10,000 nt of DNA from Rheinheimera sp. GTDB lineage: Bacteria; Pseudomonadota; Gammaproteobacteria; Enterobacterales; Alteromonadaceae. Under the pieces are notes generated by a model. It ran no database searches, had not been told where the DNA came from, and worked only from the letters and a program-made list of their open reading frames with translations. The stretch is from NCBI RefSeq assembly GCF_020217005.1, contig NZ_JAIWOI010000176.1, forward strand, positions 1 to 10,000, given 5' to 3'. Within the stretch, counting starts at the first letter, position 1. The number at the start of each line of letters is the position of its first letter. Both the position numbers and the translations under genes were made by a program. Shown here piece by piece: positions 1 through 7,190 of this stretch.

Positions 1-32
1 CCTGATTAAACACAGGAAAAAGCGAAGCCGGA

Positions 33-581
33 TCAGGTCGCCCAGGCGCGATCGCCTTTTTTATACGGCATATTGCCGTCATAACGGCCCGGTACTGCGA
101 CATAACGCAGCACTTCAGTGGCTCCGACTTTAGAGGTGAAAAACACCATCAGTGTCAGCTGTTTTACCAAGATAAAATAATGAGGTGCCGGGCCTGAAGC
201 TTGTTTGGCTTCCTGATCCAGCTTCGACAGTAATTCATGTTTCTGCGCCGCAGTCAGTTGCATAAAGTCTTTGCCAAACTGCTTTTTCGCTAAGGCTTTA
301 ATGCTTTTTAAGCCTTCAAAAAAGATAGTTTGTTGCGGCAAATCGTAACAATCAGCCACCATCACCGCCATTGCAGCACCACAGCCCGCATCTTTGGCAC
401 CTGGCGTGTCGGTTTTTGGCAAAATAGTTTCGGCAATTTCATCCAAAAAGGCGATATCTGTCTGGGTAAACAGTGCTTTACCCGCATCCGCGGATTTCTG
501 ATCTGCTGCCCATAAATCGCCGCCAACCATAGCCATACCGGTTGCGGCCGCTATCATTTTCAAAAGGTCACGTCTGTCCAT
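33..581 (-). CDS. Gluconate 2-dehydrogenase subunit 3-like protein, Tat-exported partner of the GMC dehydrogenase
   Basis: This 182-residue protein resembles the small subunit of periplasmic flavin dehydrogenases (gluconate 2-dehydrogenase subunit 3 family). In that family the small subunit binds the FAD subunit and carries the Tat signal for both. The N-terminus has the twin-arginine motif RRDLLK at residues 3-8, a hydrophobic stretch to about residue 20, and a likely cleavage site near WAADQ (24-28). Family-like segments are FLDEIAETILPKTDTPGAKD (45-64) and, at the C-terminus, GATEVLRYVAVPGRYDG (153-169) followed by PYKKGDRAW. The ATG lies 1 nt after the stop of the GMC gene. Its ribosome binding site (AAGGAG) sits inside the last codons of that gene, so translation is probably coupled. 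No haem motif is visible, so it is not the electron-transfer cytochrome. The family call is firm; the partner's substrate is not known. Confidence 0.9.
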   Translation of the reverse strand: MDRRDLLKMIAAATGMAMVGGDLWAADQKSADAGKALFTQTDIAFLDEIAETILPKTDTPGAKDAGCGAAMAVMVADCYDLPQQTIFFEGLKSIKALAKKQFGKDFMQLTAAQKHELLSKLDQEAKQASGPAPHYFILVKQLTLMVFFTSKVGATEVLRYVAVPGRYDGNMPYKKGDRAWAT

Positions 582-582
582 A

Positions 583-2274
583 TTACAGGTCTCCTTTTTT
601 CAGCGCGTCTACAGCATAAGCCGCAGCACGGGCTGTCAGCGCCATATAGGTTAAAGACGGGTTCACACAAGACGCTGAGGTCATAGCAGCCCCATCTGTG
701 ATAAAGACGTTGGGTGCATCCCACACCTGGTTAAAGCCATTCAATACCGAAGTTTTAGGGTCGCGTCCCATACGTGCAGTGCCCATTTCATGGATACCTT
801 TGCCCGGATGGCATTCACCATTAAAACCCTGAACGTTTTTAGCGCCGCCAGCGGTAAGGATATCGATACCATCCTGCATCATATCTTTACGCATCTTGAT
901 TTCGTTGGCTTTCAGTTCAGCGTCCATCGCCAGCACTGGTAAACCCCATTTGTCTTTGACAGTACGGTCTAGCGAAATTTTATTGCTGTGATCCGGTAAA
1001 ATCTCACCAAAACCACTCATACCTATAGTCCAGGTACCAGGTTCAGCTAAAGCGTTTTTCAGATCGGCACCTATGCCCATCTCAGCCACGTTTCTTTGCC
1101 AGCCCTGACGACTGGCTGCGCCCTGATAACCAAAACCACGTAAATAATCACGTTTATCACCGCCCCAGTTACGGAAGCGTGGGATATAAAAACCTGTAGG
1201 ACGACGGCCAAAATAGTATTTGTCGTCAAAACCTTCGATTTCACCAAAAGCACCGGCATTTAAGTGGTGGTCCATCACGTTGTGGCCCAGCTCACCGCTG
1301 CTGCTGCCCAAACCACCTTCCCAGATATCCGTGGCTGAGTTCATCAGCACCCAGGTGGAGTTAAAGGCTGAGGCATTCAGGAACACGATTTTGCTGGTGA
1401 ACTCGTAAGTCTGCATGGTTTCGCTGTCCAGCACTTCCACACCACGGGCGCGTTTTTTGTCTTTGTCATACAACACTTGGGTGACGATAGAAAATGGACG
1501 CACTGTTAAATTGCCGGTTTTCATCGCCACAGGCAAAGTAGAAGACTGAGTACTGAAATAAGCACCAAAAGGGCAACCTAACCAGCATTTATTGCGGTAT
1601 TGGCAATTAACGCGGTTTTGTTCAGGTTTGGGTTGAGAAATGTTGGCTGTACGGCCACAGATCAAATGACGGCTGCCACCAAAGGCTTTTTTCAGTCGTT
1701 CTGAGACAGATTGCTCGACCACATTCAATGGGAAAGCAGGTAGGTACTGACCATCAGGTAATACATCCAGACCGTCACGATTGCCTGAAATACCAGCAAA
1801 ACGTTCGACATAGTCATACCAGGGCGCCAGATCCTTATAACGTATAGGCCAGTCGACTGCTATGCCCTCTTTTAAGTTGGCTTCAAAATCTGCTTCGTTT
1901 AAACGGTAACTCTGGCGGCCCCATAACAAAGAGCGTCCACCCATATGGTAACCACGGAACCAGTCAAAACGTTTAATCTCAACATAAGGTGATTCATCCT
2001 CACGGGCCCACATGCCGTAGGTGCTTTCATTCAGCGTATATTCCCGCTTCAGCACCGGATGCATGTTCTTCATCTTCTCTGTCGCTTTGTCGCGATGCGG
2101 ATAATCCCAGGCTTCTTTAAAGGCATTGGTGTAGCCTTTGATATGTTCGATATCACGGCCACGTTCTAACAATAAAACTTTCAGGCCTTTTTCGGTCAGC
2201 TCTTTGGCGGCCCAGCCACCGCTAATGCCAGACCCGACCACTATGGCGTCGTAATGATTCTGCGCAACTGTCAT
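583..2274 (-). CDS. GMC-family FAD-dependent sugar/glycoside dehydrogenase, catalytic subunit
   Basis: This 563-residue flavoprotein is of the glucose-methanol-choline type. The FAD-binding Rossmann motif is GSGISG (14-19), followed by LLLERG (34-39). GGRSLLWGR (112-120) matches the second GMC flavin segment. The C-terminal domain has HEMGTARMG (495-503) and NPSLTYMAL (538-546), giving the expected catalytic His495/Asn538 pair. Cysteines 224, 230 and 234 are spaced C-x5-C-x3-C, the pattern that binds a 3Fe-4S cluster in the bacterial FAD glucose dehydrogenase catalytic subunit. There is no signal peptide; export is probably by hitchhiking on the Tat-bearing small subunit encoded next. The start is supported by AGGGGA 7 nt upstream. 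From gene context I infer a glucoside 3-dehydrogenase-like activity producing a 3-keto sugar. Gluconate or other polyol dehydrogenase activity is possible. Electrons normally pass to a cytochrome c, which is not encoded in this window. Confidence 0.9.
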   Translation of the reverse strand: MTVAQNHYDAIVVGSGISGGWAAKELTEKGLKVLLLERGRDIEHIKGYTNAFKEAWDYPHRDKATEKMKNMHPVLKREYTLNESTYGMWAREDESPYVEIKRFDWFRGYHMGGRSLLWGRQSYRLNEADFEANLKEGIAVDWPIRYKDLAPWYDYVERFAGISGNRDGLDVLPDGQYLPAFPLNVVEQSVSERLKKAFGGSRHLICGRTANISQPKPEQNRVNCQYRNKCWLGCPFGAYFSTQSSTLPVAMKTGNLTVRPFSIVTQVLYDKDKKRARGVEVLDSETMQTYEFTSKIVFLNASAFNSTWVLMNSATDIWEGGLGSSSGELGHNVMDHHLNAGAFGEIEGFDDKYYFGRRPTGFYIPRFRNWGGDKRDYLRGFGYQGAASRQGWQRNVAEMGIGADLKNALAEPGTWTIGMSGFGEILPDHSNKISLDRTVKDKWGLPVLAMDAELKANEIKMRKDMMQDGIDILTAGGAKNVQGFNGECHPGKGIHEMGTARMGRDPKTSVLNGFNQVWDAPNVFITDGAAMTSASCVNPSLTYMALTARAAAYAVDALKKGDL

Positions 2275-2306
2275 CTTGTTGTCCCCTGTTGGGCGGGTTT
2301 TGTACC

Positions 2307-2324
2307 AGTCATATCGGGATGACT
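2307..2324 (-). other. Small hairpin in the intercistronic gap before the GMC gene
   Basis: The 110-bp gap between the TIM-barrel gene and the GMC gene holds a perfect 6-bp stem with a 6-nt loop (AGTCAT / ATGACT). A second stem, CAAAGC / GCTTTG, with a 9-nt loop lies at 2357-2377. Neither is followed by a U-run on the minus strand, so they are not intrinsic terminators. They could affect mRNA stability or processing between the two cistrons. No convincing promoter was seen here, so the GMC gene is probably read from upstream. Confidence 0.25.
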
Positions 2325-2384
2325 TTGGCTACATACCCTGTTTTCATTATTTTTGGCAAAGCAGTCAGGCCGCTTTGTCCCGGT

Positions 2385-3281
2385 TTAAACGTCACAAATA
2401 CGAATAGCCTGAGCCAGTGACTGCGCCCTGCCTTGTTTGGTTTTAGGTGTTGGTACAAATTCCTGCGCCAGATAGCCGGTAAAACCTATGTCACGGATAG
2501 CTTTTGCTATAGCGACATAATTCAGCTCCTGCGAGTCATCAATTTCATGGCGGCCCGGCACGCCAGCCGTATGATAGTGGCCAAAATACTGATGGTTATC
2601 TTTGATAGTGCGGATAATGTCACCTTCCATAATCTGCATATGGTAGATGTCATACAACAACTTAAAGTTCGGCGAGTTCAGGCGTTTACATAGCTCTATG
2701 CCCCAGGCCGAACTGTCTGCCAGATAATCAGGGTGGTCCACCTTGCTGTTAAACAGCTCCATTTGCAGCACCACCCCACGTTTTTCCGCATGAGGTAAAA
2801 TCTGTTTTAAACCAGCCACAGCGTTTTGCAATGCTGTTTCTCTGTCCATACCACGGGCGTTGCCGCTAAAACAGATCAGGTTTGTATAGCCCGCTTCGGC
2901 CACCAGATCGATGTGTTTTAAGTAGCGTTTAATCAGCTCCGGATGAAACTTCGGATCGGACCAGCCATCGACCAGATTCAGCTCGGCGCCATTGCACATA
3001 GAGCTGTCTATGCCATGTTTTTTCAGCACAGGCCAATCTTCAGGTCCGACTAAATCTATGGCAGAAAACCCCAAAGACTTCACCAGTAAGCACAGCTCTT
3101 CTATGGATAAATCACCATAAGTCCAGCGGCTGACAGAATGGCGGATATTGCCTTTAAGCGCACCGCCAGATGCCGCAGTTGCAGCACCTGACACCAACAA
3201 AGCTGAGCCCAGTACTGAAGCGCCAATAGCACCAGCAGCCAGCTGTTTTAACAGCTCCCGGCGCGGCAATTGCGGCTTCAT
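2385..3281 (-). CDS. Tat-exported hydroxypyruvate isomerase-like TIM-barrel protein
   Basis: This 298-residue protein has a Tat signal: PRRELLKQ at 6-13, a hydrophobic region to about residue 31, and probable cleavage after ATA near residue 36. The mature part is a xylose-isomerase-like TIM barrel closest in style to hydroxypyruvate isomerases. Likely metal ligands are Glu175 (in MELFNSKVDHP), Asp211 and His214 (YDIYHMQIMEGD), His237 (GHYHTAG) and Glu274 (AQEF). The conserved loop GVPGRHEID (240-248) is present. True hydroxypyruvate isomerase is cytoplasmic, so an exported copy beside a periplasmic sugar dehydrogenase more likely acts on an oxidised sugar; isomerase, epimerase or lyase chemistry are all possible. 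Its ATG overlaps the stop of the permease gene by 4 bp (ATGA), and AGAGGA lies 9 nt upstream, which indicates coupled translation. The fold and export calls are strong; the reaction is unknown. Confidence 0.87.
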   Translation of the reverse strand: MKPQLPRRELLKQLAAGAIGASVLGSALLVSGAATAASGGALKGNIRHSVSRWTYGDLSIEELCLLVKSLGFSAIDLVGPEDWPVLKKHGIDSSMCNGAELNLVDGWSDPKFHPELIKRYLKHIDLVAEAGYTNLICFSGNARGMDRETALQNAVAGLKQILPHAEKRGVVLQMELFNSKVDHPDYLADSSAWGIELCKRLNSPNFKLLYDIYHMQIMEGDIIRTIKDNHQYFGHYHTAGVPGRHEIDDSQELNYVAIAKAIRDIGFTGYLAQEFVPTPKTKQGRAQSLAQAIRICDV

Positions 3282-4510
3282 GGTTGTTTATCCTCTGTTT
3301 GCTGTAGTGGCTCATTTTTGAAAATCAGCGCAAACAGCACCAGCACCACTCCGGCAAAAGCAGCAGGGAATAACCAGATAGAAGTCCAGTCTGTGGCTTC
3401 AGCACTGGTGTAAGCCTGAGTAATTTGACCAGCCACACTAAAGCCTATCAACATACCTACACCATAAGTCGCCAATGTGATCAGGCCCTGAGCTGCACTG
3501 CGGATTTTTACACCTGCTTTGCTGTTGGTATAAATCTGGCCCGAAACAAAAAAGAAGTCATAGCAAATACCGTGCAGCGCTATCCCAACCACCAGCAACC
3601 AGACGCCCTGCCCTGCATCGCCATAAGCAAACAGCACATAACGTAATACCCAGGCGGCCATACCCAATAACAAGGTCCAGCGAATACCAAAACGATTCAG
3701 AAAGACAGGTAAAGCCAGCATAAACAACACTTCAGATACCTGGCCTAAGGTCATTTTACCTGTGGCATTTTCAACGCCTATTCCGGTCAGGAATGGGTTG
3801 GCATTCTGGTAATAAAAAGCCAGTGGAATACAAATCAACACTGAAGCTACAAAGAACAAGGCGAAATTGCGGTCTTTTAGCAGAGCTAACGCATCCAGTC
3901 CGAGCAATTCACCTAATTTCAGCTCTTGACCACGACCAGCTGGTGGAGTGGCTGGTAAAGTAAAACTGTAGACACCTAGCAGCAGTGACGCTGCGGCACA
4001 CATCAGGAAGGTATTCTTCAATGCGCCCTCTGCAATGGCTTGCTGAGCATCCCAGCCAAAGGCATAACTGATGACTAAACCTGCAGCTATCCAGCCGATA
4101 GTGCCCCAAACCCGGATTTGACCAAACTCCAGTTCAGGTTGTTTTAACTGACCAAAAGACACTGAGTTTACCAGCGCCAGCGTTGGCATATAGGCCAGCA
4201 TGTAGCCTAAAACCAGTGGGTAGAAGCTGGTAAAATCTGTGGCCTGATACATCAGGTACATCAGTACTGCACCTGCTAAATGCAAAATCCCCAGTAAACG
4301 TTCAGCGTTAAAAAAGCGGTCGGCTATTAAGCCGACAATAAAAGGCGCGATAATGGCGCCCCAGGACTGAGTTGAAAAAGCCATACCTGTTTGTGGGCCT
4401 GTCGCCTGCAGGTTTTGACTTAAAAAAGTACCCAAAGTGACAAACCAGCCACCCCAGATAAAAAACTGTAAAAACATCATGCTGCACAAGCGTATTTTTA
4501 TGCTGTTCAT
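3278..4510 (-). CDS. NupG-like major facilitator permease (nucleoside:H+ symporter family)
   Basis: This 410-residue inner-membrane protein with about twelve hydrophobic segments resembles E. coli NupG/XapB along its whole length. Shared-looking stretches are FLQFFIWGGWFVTLGTFL near the N-terminus, AYMPTLALVNSVSF, IRVWGTIGW, LLGLDALALLKDRNFALFF, the segment SEVLFMLALPVFLNRFGIR and the segment DWTSIWLFPA. The family imports nucleosides by proton symport. In carbohydrate clusters such homologues are probably sugar or keto-sugar importers, and the position between TIM-barrel genes suggests uptake of a product made in the periplasm (inference). The start at 4510 has a GGGGA element about 11 nt upstream, somewhat far. 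Methionines 11 and 12 are possible later starts, but the N-terminus matches the family length. It overlaps the next gene by 4 bp. Substrate unproven. Confidence 0.85.
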   Translation of the reverse strand: MNSIKIRLCSMMFLQFFIWGGWFVTLGTFLSQNLQATGPQTGMAFSTQSWGAIIAPFIVGLIADRFFNAERLLGILHLAGAVLMYLMYQATDFTSFYPLVLGYMLAYMPTLALVNSVSFGQLKQPELEFGQIRVWGTIGWIAAGLVISYAFGWDAQQAIAEGALKNTFLMCAAASLLLGVYSFTLPATPPAGRGQELKLGELLGLDALALLKDRNFALFFVASVLICIPLAFYYQNANPFLTGIGVENATGKMTLGQVSEVLFMLALPVFLNRFGIRWTLLLGMAAWVLRYVLFAYGDAGQGVWLLVVGIALHGICYDFFFVSGQIYTNSKAGVKIRSAAQGLITLATYGVGMLIGFSVAGQITQAYTSAEATDWTSIWLFPAAFAGVVLVLFALIFKNEPLQQTEDKQP

Positions 4511-4532
4511 TCTATTCGTCTTCCCCGTTGAT

Positions 4533-4561
4533 ATTTTACCCTTAGTCCCTCAAGCTGCCGA
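4533..4561 (-). promoter_or_regulatory. Possible sigma-70 promoter for the permease-dehydrogenase genes
   Basis: Reading the minus strand, TCGGCA (4 of 6 to the -35 consensus) is followed after 17 nt by TAAAAT (5 of 6 to the -10). This lies about 25-50 bases upstream of the permease ATG. It could give the downstream half of the block its own start within the 173-bp gap. I see no GalR-type operator in this gap, so it might be weakly constitutive. Assigned by eye only. Confidence 0.35.
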
Positions 4562-4631
4562 CTCAGGCATCACTATTCCCCGGAGCACACAAGAACTGAG
4601 GTCCGGAGAGTAGTACTGTTGCCTTCTGCCA

Positions 4632-4664
4632 ACATCATCAATGATTTTGGGTAAATAATGATGT
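4632..4664. repeat. Inverted repeat between the isomerase and permease genes
   Basis: A 7-bp inverted repeat, ACATCAT / ATGATGT, flanks a 19-nt AT-rich loop just downstream of the isomerase stop codon. On the minus strand no U-run follows, so it would not be an efficient intrinsic terminator for the upstream genes. A T-rich stretch follows on the plus strand, where no gene is present. It may be an mRNA 3'-end or processing structure. Confidence 0.3.
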
Positions 4665-4683
4665 CTTAATTTTTATTATGCGT

Positions 4684-5742
4684 TTACGGTTTTAACCCTA
4701 AGATCCGACGGTTACGCGCCTCGTCTGTTTTTGCTCCGGCAAAGTCATCAAAGGCTCTGCTGGCTTTTTCAATCAGGTGAGACGCGATAAATGGAGCACC
4801 TTCCCGCGCGCCCTGTGTTGAATCTTTTAAACAACATTCCCATTCCAGCACGGCCCAGCCCTCAAATCCGTACTGAGTTAACTTGCTGAAAATACTTTTA
4901 AAATCAACCTGGCCGTCACCCAAAGAACGGAAACGGCCCGGTCTGTTCACCCAATCCTGATATCCACCGTAGACACCACTGCGGCCATTAGGACGGAATT
5001 CGGCATCTTTGACATGAAACATTTTGATTCTGCTGTGGTAACGGTCGATAAAATCCAGATAATCCAGCTGCTGCAGCACAAAGTGGCTTGGGTCGAATAA
5101 AATATTGGCACGAGGATGGTTGTTGGTGGCTGCTAAAAACATTTCGAAGGTAGCGCCGTCATGTAAATCTTCACCAGGGTGAATTTCATAACAGAGATCC
5201 ACCCCTGCCTCGTCATAAGCGTCAAGAATAGGCAACCAGCGTTTGGCCAATTCAGCAAAACCCTGCTCCACCAAACCAGCAGGTCTTTGCGGCCAGGGGT
5301 AGACTAAATGCCAGAGTAAAGCGCCGGAAAAAGTCACATGAGCATTTAAGCCTAAATTCTGACTAGCTTTAGCGGCCAGTTTTAATTGTTGGATAGCCCA
5401 CTCTGTGCGCTCTGCAGGTTTGCCGCGCAAGGCTTCTGGCGCAAAGTTATCAAACAACTCGTCATAGGCCGGATGCACAGCGACCAACTGGCCTTGCAAA
5501 TGGGTAGATAATTCGGTGATTTCAACACCAGCAGCGCGGCACTGCGCCTGAATATCGTCACAATAAGCCTGACTGGTGGCAGCTAACTCCAGATCAAAAA
5601 AAGCCGGGTTATTGGTCGGCACCTGAATGCCTTTGTAACCTAAATCTGCCGACCATTTGGCCATGCTAACCACGTGGTTGAAAGGGGCTTGGTCGCCCAT
5701 AAACTGAGCCAGAAATATGGCCGGGCCTTTCATTTTACTCAT
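4684..5742 (-). CDS. Cytoplasmic sugar phosphate isomerase/epimerase-like TIM-barrel protein
   Basis: This is a 352-residue xylose-isomerase-like TIM barrel without a signal peptide. Expected metal-site residues are Glu186 (YEIHPGED), Asp217 (FDPSH), His243 (FHVKDAEF) and Glu300 (VLEWE). A long loop, GRSGVYGGYQDWVNRPGRF (253-271), precedes the SLGDGQVDF motif and is typical of a subgroup found in sugar-catabolic clusters. An ATG 21 bases upstream (5763) is in frame but has no ribosome binding site. The chosen start at 5742 has AAGGA at 5749-5753 with 6-nt spacing, so the seven extra residues are probably untranslated. It follows the oxidoreductase gene by 68 nt, and that gap contains a 12-bp inverted repeat touching the ribosome binding site. 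It probably isomerises or epimerises the keto-sugar made or used by the neighbouring oxidoreductase (inference). The exact reaction is not recognisable. Confidence 0.87.
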   Translation of the reverse strand: MSKMKGPAIFLAQFMGDQAPFNHVVSMAKWSADLGYKGIQVPTNNPAFFDLELAATSQAYCDDIQAQCRAAGVEITELSTHLQGQLVAVHPAYDELFDNFAPEALRGKPAERTEWAIQQLKLAAKASQNLGLNAHVTFSGALLWHLVYPWPQRPAGLVEQGFAELAKRWLPILDAYDEAGVDLCYEIHPGEDLHDGATFEMFLAATNNHPRANILFDPSHFVLQQLDYLDFIDRYHSRIKMFHVKDAEFRPNGRSGVYGGYQDWVNRPGRFRSLGDGQVDFKSIFSKLTQYGFEGWAVLEWECCLKDSTQGAREGAPFIASHLIEKASRAFDDFAGAKTDEARNRRILGLKP

Positions 5743-5748
5743 CTGTAA

Positions 5749-5753
5749 TCCTT
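5749..5753 (-). promoter_or_regulatory. Ribosome binding site deciding the isomerase start
   Basis: AAGGA on the minus strand stands 6 nt before the ATG at 5742. The alternative ATG at 5763 has no purine-rich element at a workable distance. The first two bases of the site belong to the 3' arm of the inverted repeat 5752-5814, so folding of that repeat would partly hide it. Confidence 0.7.
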
Positions 5754-5814
5754 GAGCCAGCATGCTGGCTAATCAAAAAGTGGAACTCTGCCTAAGCGCT
5801 TTATGCTGGCTCAA
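5752..5814 (-). repeat. 12-bp inverted repeat joining the oxidoreductase stop codon to the isomerase ribosome binding site
   Basis: In the minus-strand mRNA, TTGAGCCAGCAT (5803-5814) contains the TGA stop of the oxidoreductase. It is perfectly complementary to ATGCTGGCTCAA (5752-5763), whose end overlaps the AAGGA of the isomerase. The 3' arm can also form a local hairpin, because 5755-5770 is a perfect 16-bp palindrome (AGCCAGCATGCTGGCT). The 13-14-base sequence GATT(G)AGCCAGCAT also occurs twice as a direct repeat. A ribosome ending at the stop would cover the 5' arm and could expose the downstream site, so translational coupling is a reasonable reading. Confidence 0.6.
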
Positions 5815-6977
5815 TCTATCGCAGGAACAGACAGCCATTTTTCATTGCTGTGCTGACTGCTACTGACAGTTTCAATAAATGCCATGCCCCGCATACCGGC
5901 TTTAATGCCAGGTACACCAGTCGGAGTACCACGTTCGCCAGCGCGAATAGCTGATGCAAAATCACGGTATAAATTGCCCATAGCTTCCAGATAGCCTTCA
6001 GGGTGACCTGCAGGCAAACGGCAACGACGGGAAGCTTCAGCGCCTAAACCTGGCTGGCCTGCTCCGGCGCGCAATACCTGCACAGGAGCGCCATGAGGTT
6101 TAACCACTAATGTATTAGGTTCCATTTGATGCCATTCCAAGCCACCTTTATCACCATAAATGCGGATCTTTAGTGCGTTTTCTTCACCGGCACAAATCTG
6201 ACTTGCCATCAACACACCGCTTGCACCGCCGTCGGTGCGAAATAAAGCGGCACCATCATCATCCAAACGCCGACCAGGCACGTGGCTTTTGAGTTCAGCA
6301 CATAGTTCAGTGATATGCTGACCGCTGATAAATTCCGCCATACCAAAAGCATGAGTGCCTATATCTGCCATGCAACCGCTGGCTCCGGCTTGAGCCGGAT
6401 CGGTGCGCCAGCTGGCTTGTTTGTTTTGACTGCTTTCCAGATCATCTGTCAGCCAGCCTTGTGGATATTCAACAAAAATCTTACGGATAGTGCCTAAAGT
6501 ACCGTTTTGTACCAGCTCTTTGGCCTGCCACACCATAGGGTAACCAAGATAAGTGTGCGCCAGTCCATATAAGACATTGCTGGCAATCAGCTCGACAGCA
6601 AGCTGCTGAGTTTCAGCTAAAGTGACACCAGCGGGTTTTTCACAAAACACATGGAAACCTGCGGCAATAGCAGCGCGGCTGATAGGCACATGCAGCTGAT
6701 TAGGTGTCACTACGACTAACAGTTGCATCCGCTTCTCTGCCGGTAAAGCTGCTTCTTGCTGTAACAAATCCTGCCAACTGCTGTATACACGAGCCGGATC
6801 CAGACATAAGTCCTCGCCAGTCCGCTGATTATTGCCAGCGTCCCGGCTGAAAGCGCCACAGACCAGTTCAATCTGGCCATCCAAAGCTGCAGCATGACGA
6901 TGCACGGCGCCGATAAAAGCTCCTTCACCGCCGCCGACCATACCCATACGAATCTTTTCTTTGCCTGGGGTTCTCAT
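5811..6977 (-). CDS. Gfo/Idh/MocA-family NAD(P)-dependent oxidoreductase
   Basis: This is a 388-residue cytoplasmic dehydrogenase. The N-terminal Rossmann domain has GMVGGGEGAFIG (12-23), which binds NAD(P). The family motif CEKPAG (112-117) carries the conserved Lys114. In the C-terminal alpha/beta domain, ADIGTHAFG (204-212) supplies Asp205 and His209, the usual catalytic positions. No signal peptide is visible, and AAGGA stands 6 nt before the ATG. It is the first gene of the minus-strand block, behind a promoter overlapped by a GalR-type operator, so it is probably under the adjacent repressor. Family members oxidise or reduce sugar hydroxyl/keto groups, including 3-keto-glycoside interconversion in several sugar clusters. 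Here I infer reduction of an imported keto-sugar or oxidation of the sugar itself. The precise substrate cannot be assigned. Several cysteine and arginine positions near 316-320 look unremarkable. Confidence 0.9.
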   Translation of the reverse strand: MRTPGKEKIRMGMVGGGEGAFIGAVHRHAAALDGQIELVCGAFSRDAGNNQRTGEDLCLDPARVYSSWQDLLQQEAALPAEKRMQLLVVVTPNQLHVPISRAAIAAGFHVFCEKPAGVTLAETQQLAVELIASNVLYGLAHTYLGYPMVWQAKELVQNGTLGTIRKIFVEYPQGWLTDDLESSQNKQASWRTDPAQAGASGCMADIGTHAFGMAEFISGQHITELCAELKSHVPGRRLDDDGAALFRTDGGASGVLMASQICAGEENALKIRIYGDKGGLEWHQMEPNTLVVKPHGAPVQVLRAGAGQPGLGAEASRRCRLPAGHPEGYLEAMGNLYRDFASAIRAGERGTPTGVPGIKAGMRGMAFIETVSSSQHSNEKWLSVPAID

Positions 6978-7042
6978 GGTGATTCCTTGTGGTTTACAGA
7001 CACAAACAAATAGTGACTGTAGATCAAAAATTGATGCTGCAA

Positions 7043-7064
7043 AAAATGTAACGGATTACATTTT
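7043..7064. promoter_or_regulatory. GalR-type operator over the oxidoreductase promoter
   Basis: This is a pseudo-palindrome with perfect 9-bp arms, AAAATGTAA and TTACATTTT, around the four bases CGGA. The core TGTAACGGATTACA (7047-7060) matches the GalR-like pattern TGTAAnCGnTTACA at 11 of 12 defined positions. It covers the spacer and -10 of the minus-strand promoter, the classic position for repression. The adjacent repressor has Val-Ala-Arg in its recognition helix, the residues of GalR, which supports the assignment. Confidence 0.75.
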
Positions 7065-7074
7065 AACTCGTCAA
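7045..7074 (-). promoter_or_regulatory. Sigma-70 promoter of the minus-strand catabolic block
   Basis: On the minus strand, TTGACG (7069-7074, 5 of 6) is followed after 18 nt by TACATT (7045-7050, 4 of 6). Transcription would start near 7038, leaving a leader of about 60 nt before the ATG at 6977. The operator fills the spacer and -10. Confidence 0.55.
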
Positions 7075-7173
7075 TAGAAAATCCGTTGTTTGTCGCAAAT
7101 AACGCACTTTAATTGCACAAAGTACAAAAAGAGCCGCACCAAATAAGAGCATTTGCACTAATTAAGCCTGAGC

Positions 7174-7185
7174 TTTTCGCGAAAA
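7174..7185. promoter_or_regulatory. Perfect palindrome upstream of the repressor promoter
   Basis: TTTTCGCGAAAA is a perfect 12-bp palindrome ending 5 bp before the -35 of the repressor promoter. Its centre is GC, unlike the CG-centred LacI/GalR sites nearby, so it could serve a different regulator. The position just above the -35 would suit an activator. No regulator is identified. Confidence 0.35.
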
Positions 7186-7190
7186 CTTTC

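Noticed and set aside
2355..2379. The CAAAGC/GCTTTG stem as a terminator between the TIM-barrel and GMC genes
   Set aside because: The stem is short, has a mismatch, and no U-run follows on the minus strand.
7012..7029. Possible CRP site (AGTGACTGTAGATCAAA) upstream of the oxidoreductase
   Set aside because: The second half does not match TCACA at the required 6-nt spacing; only a shifted 7-nt spacing fits.
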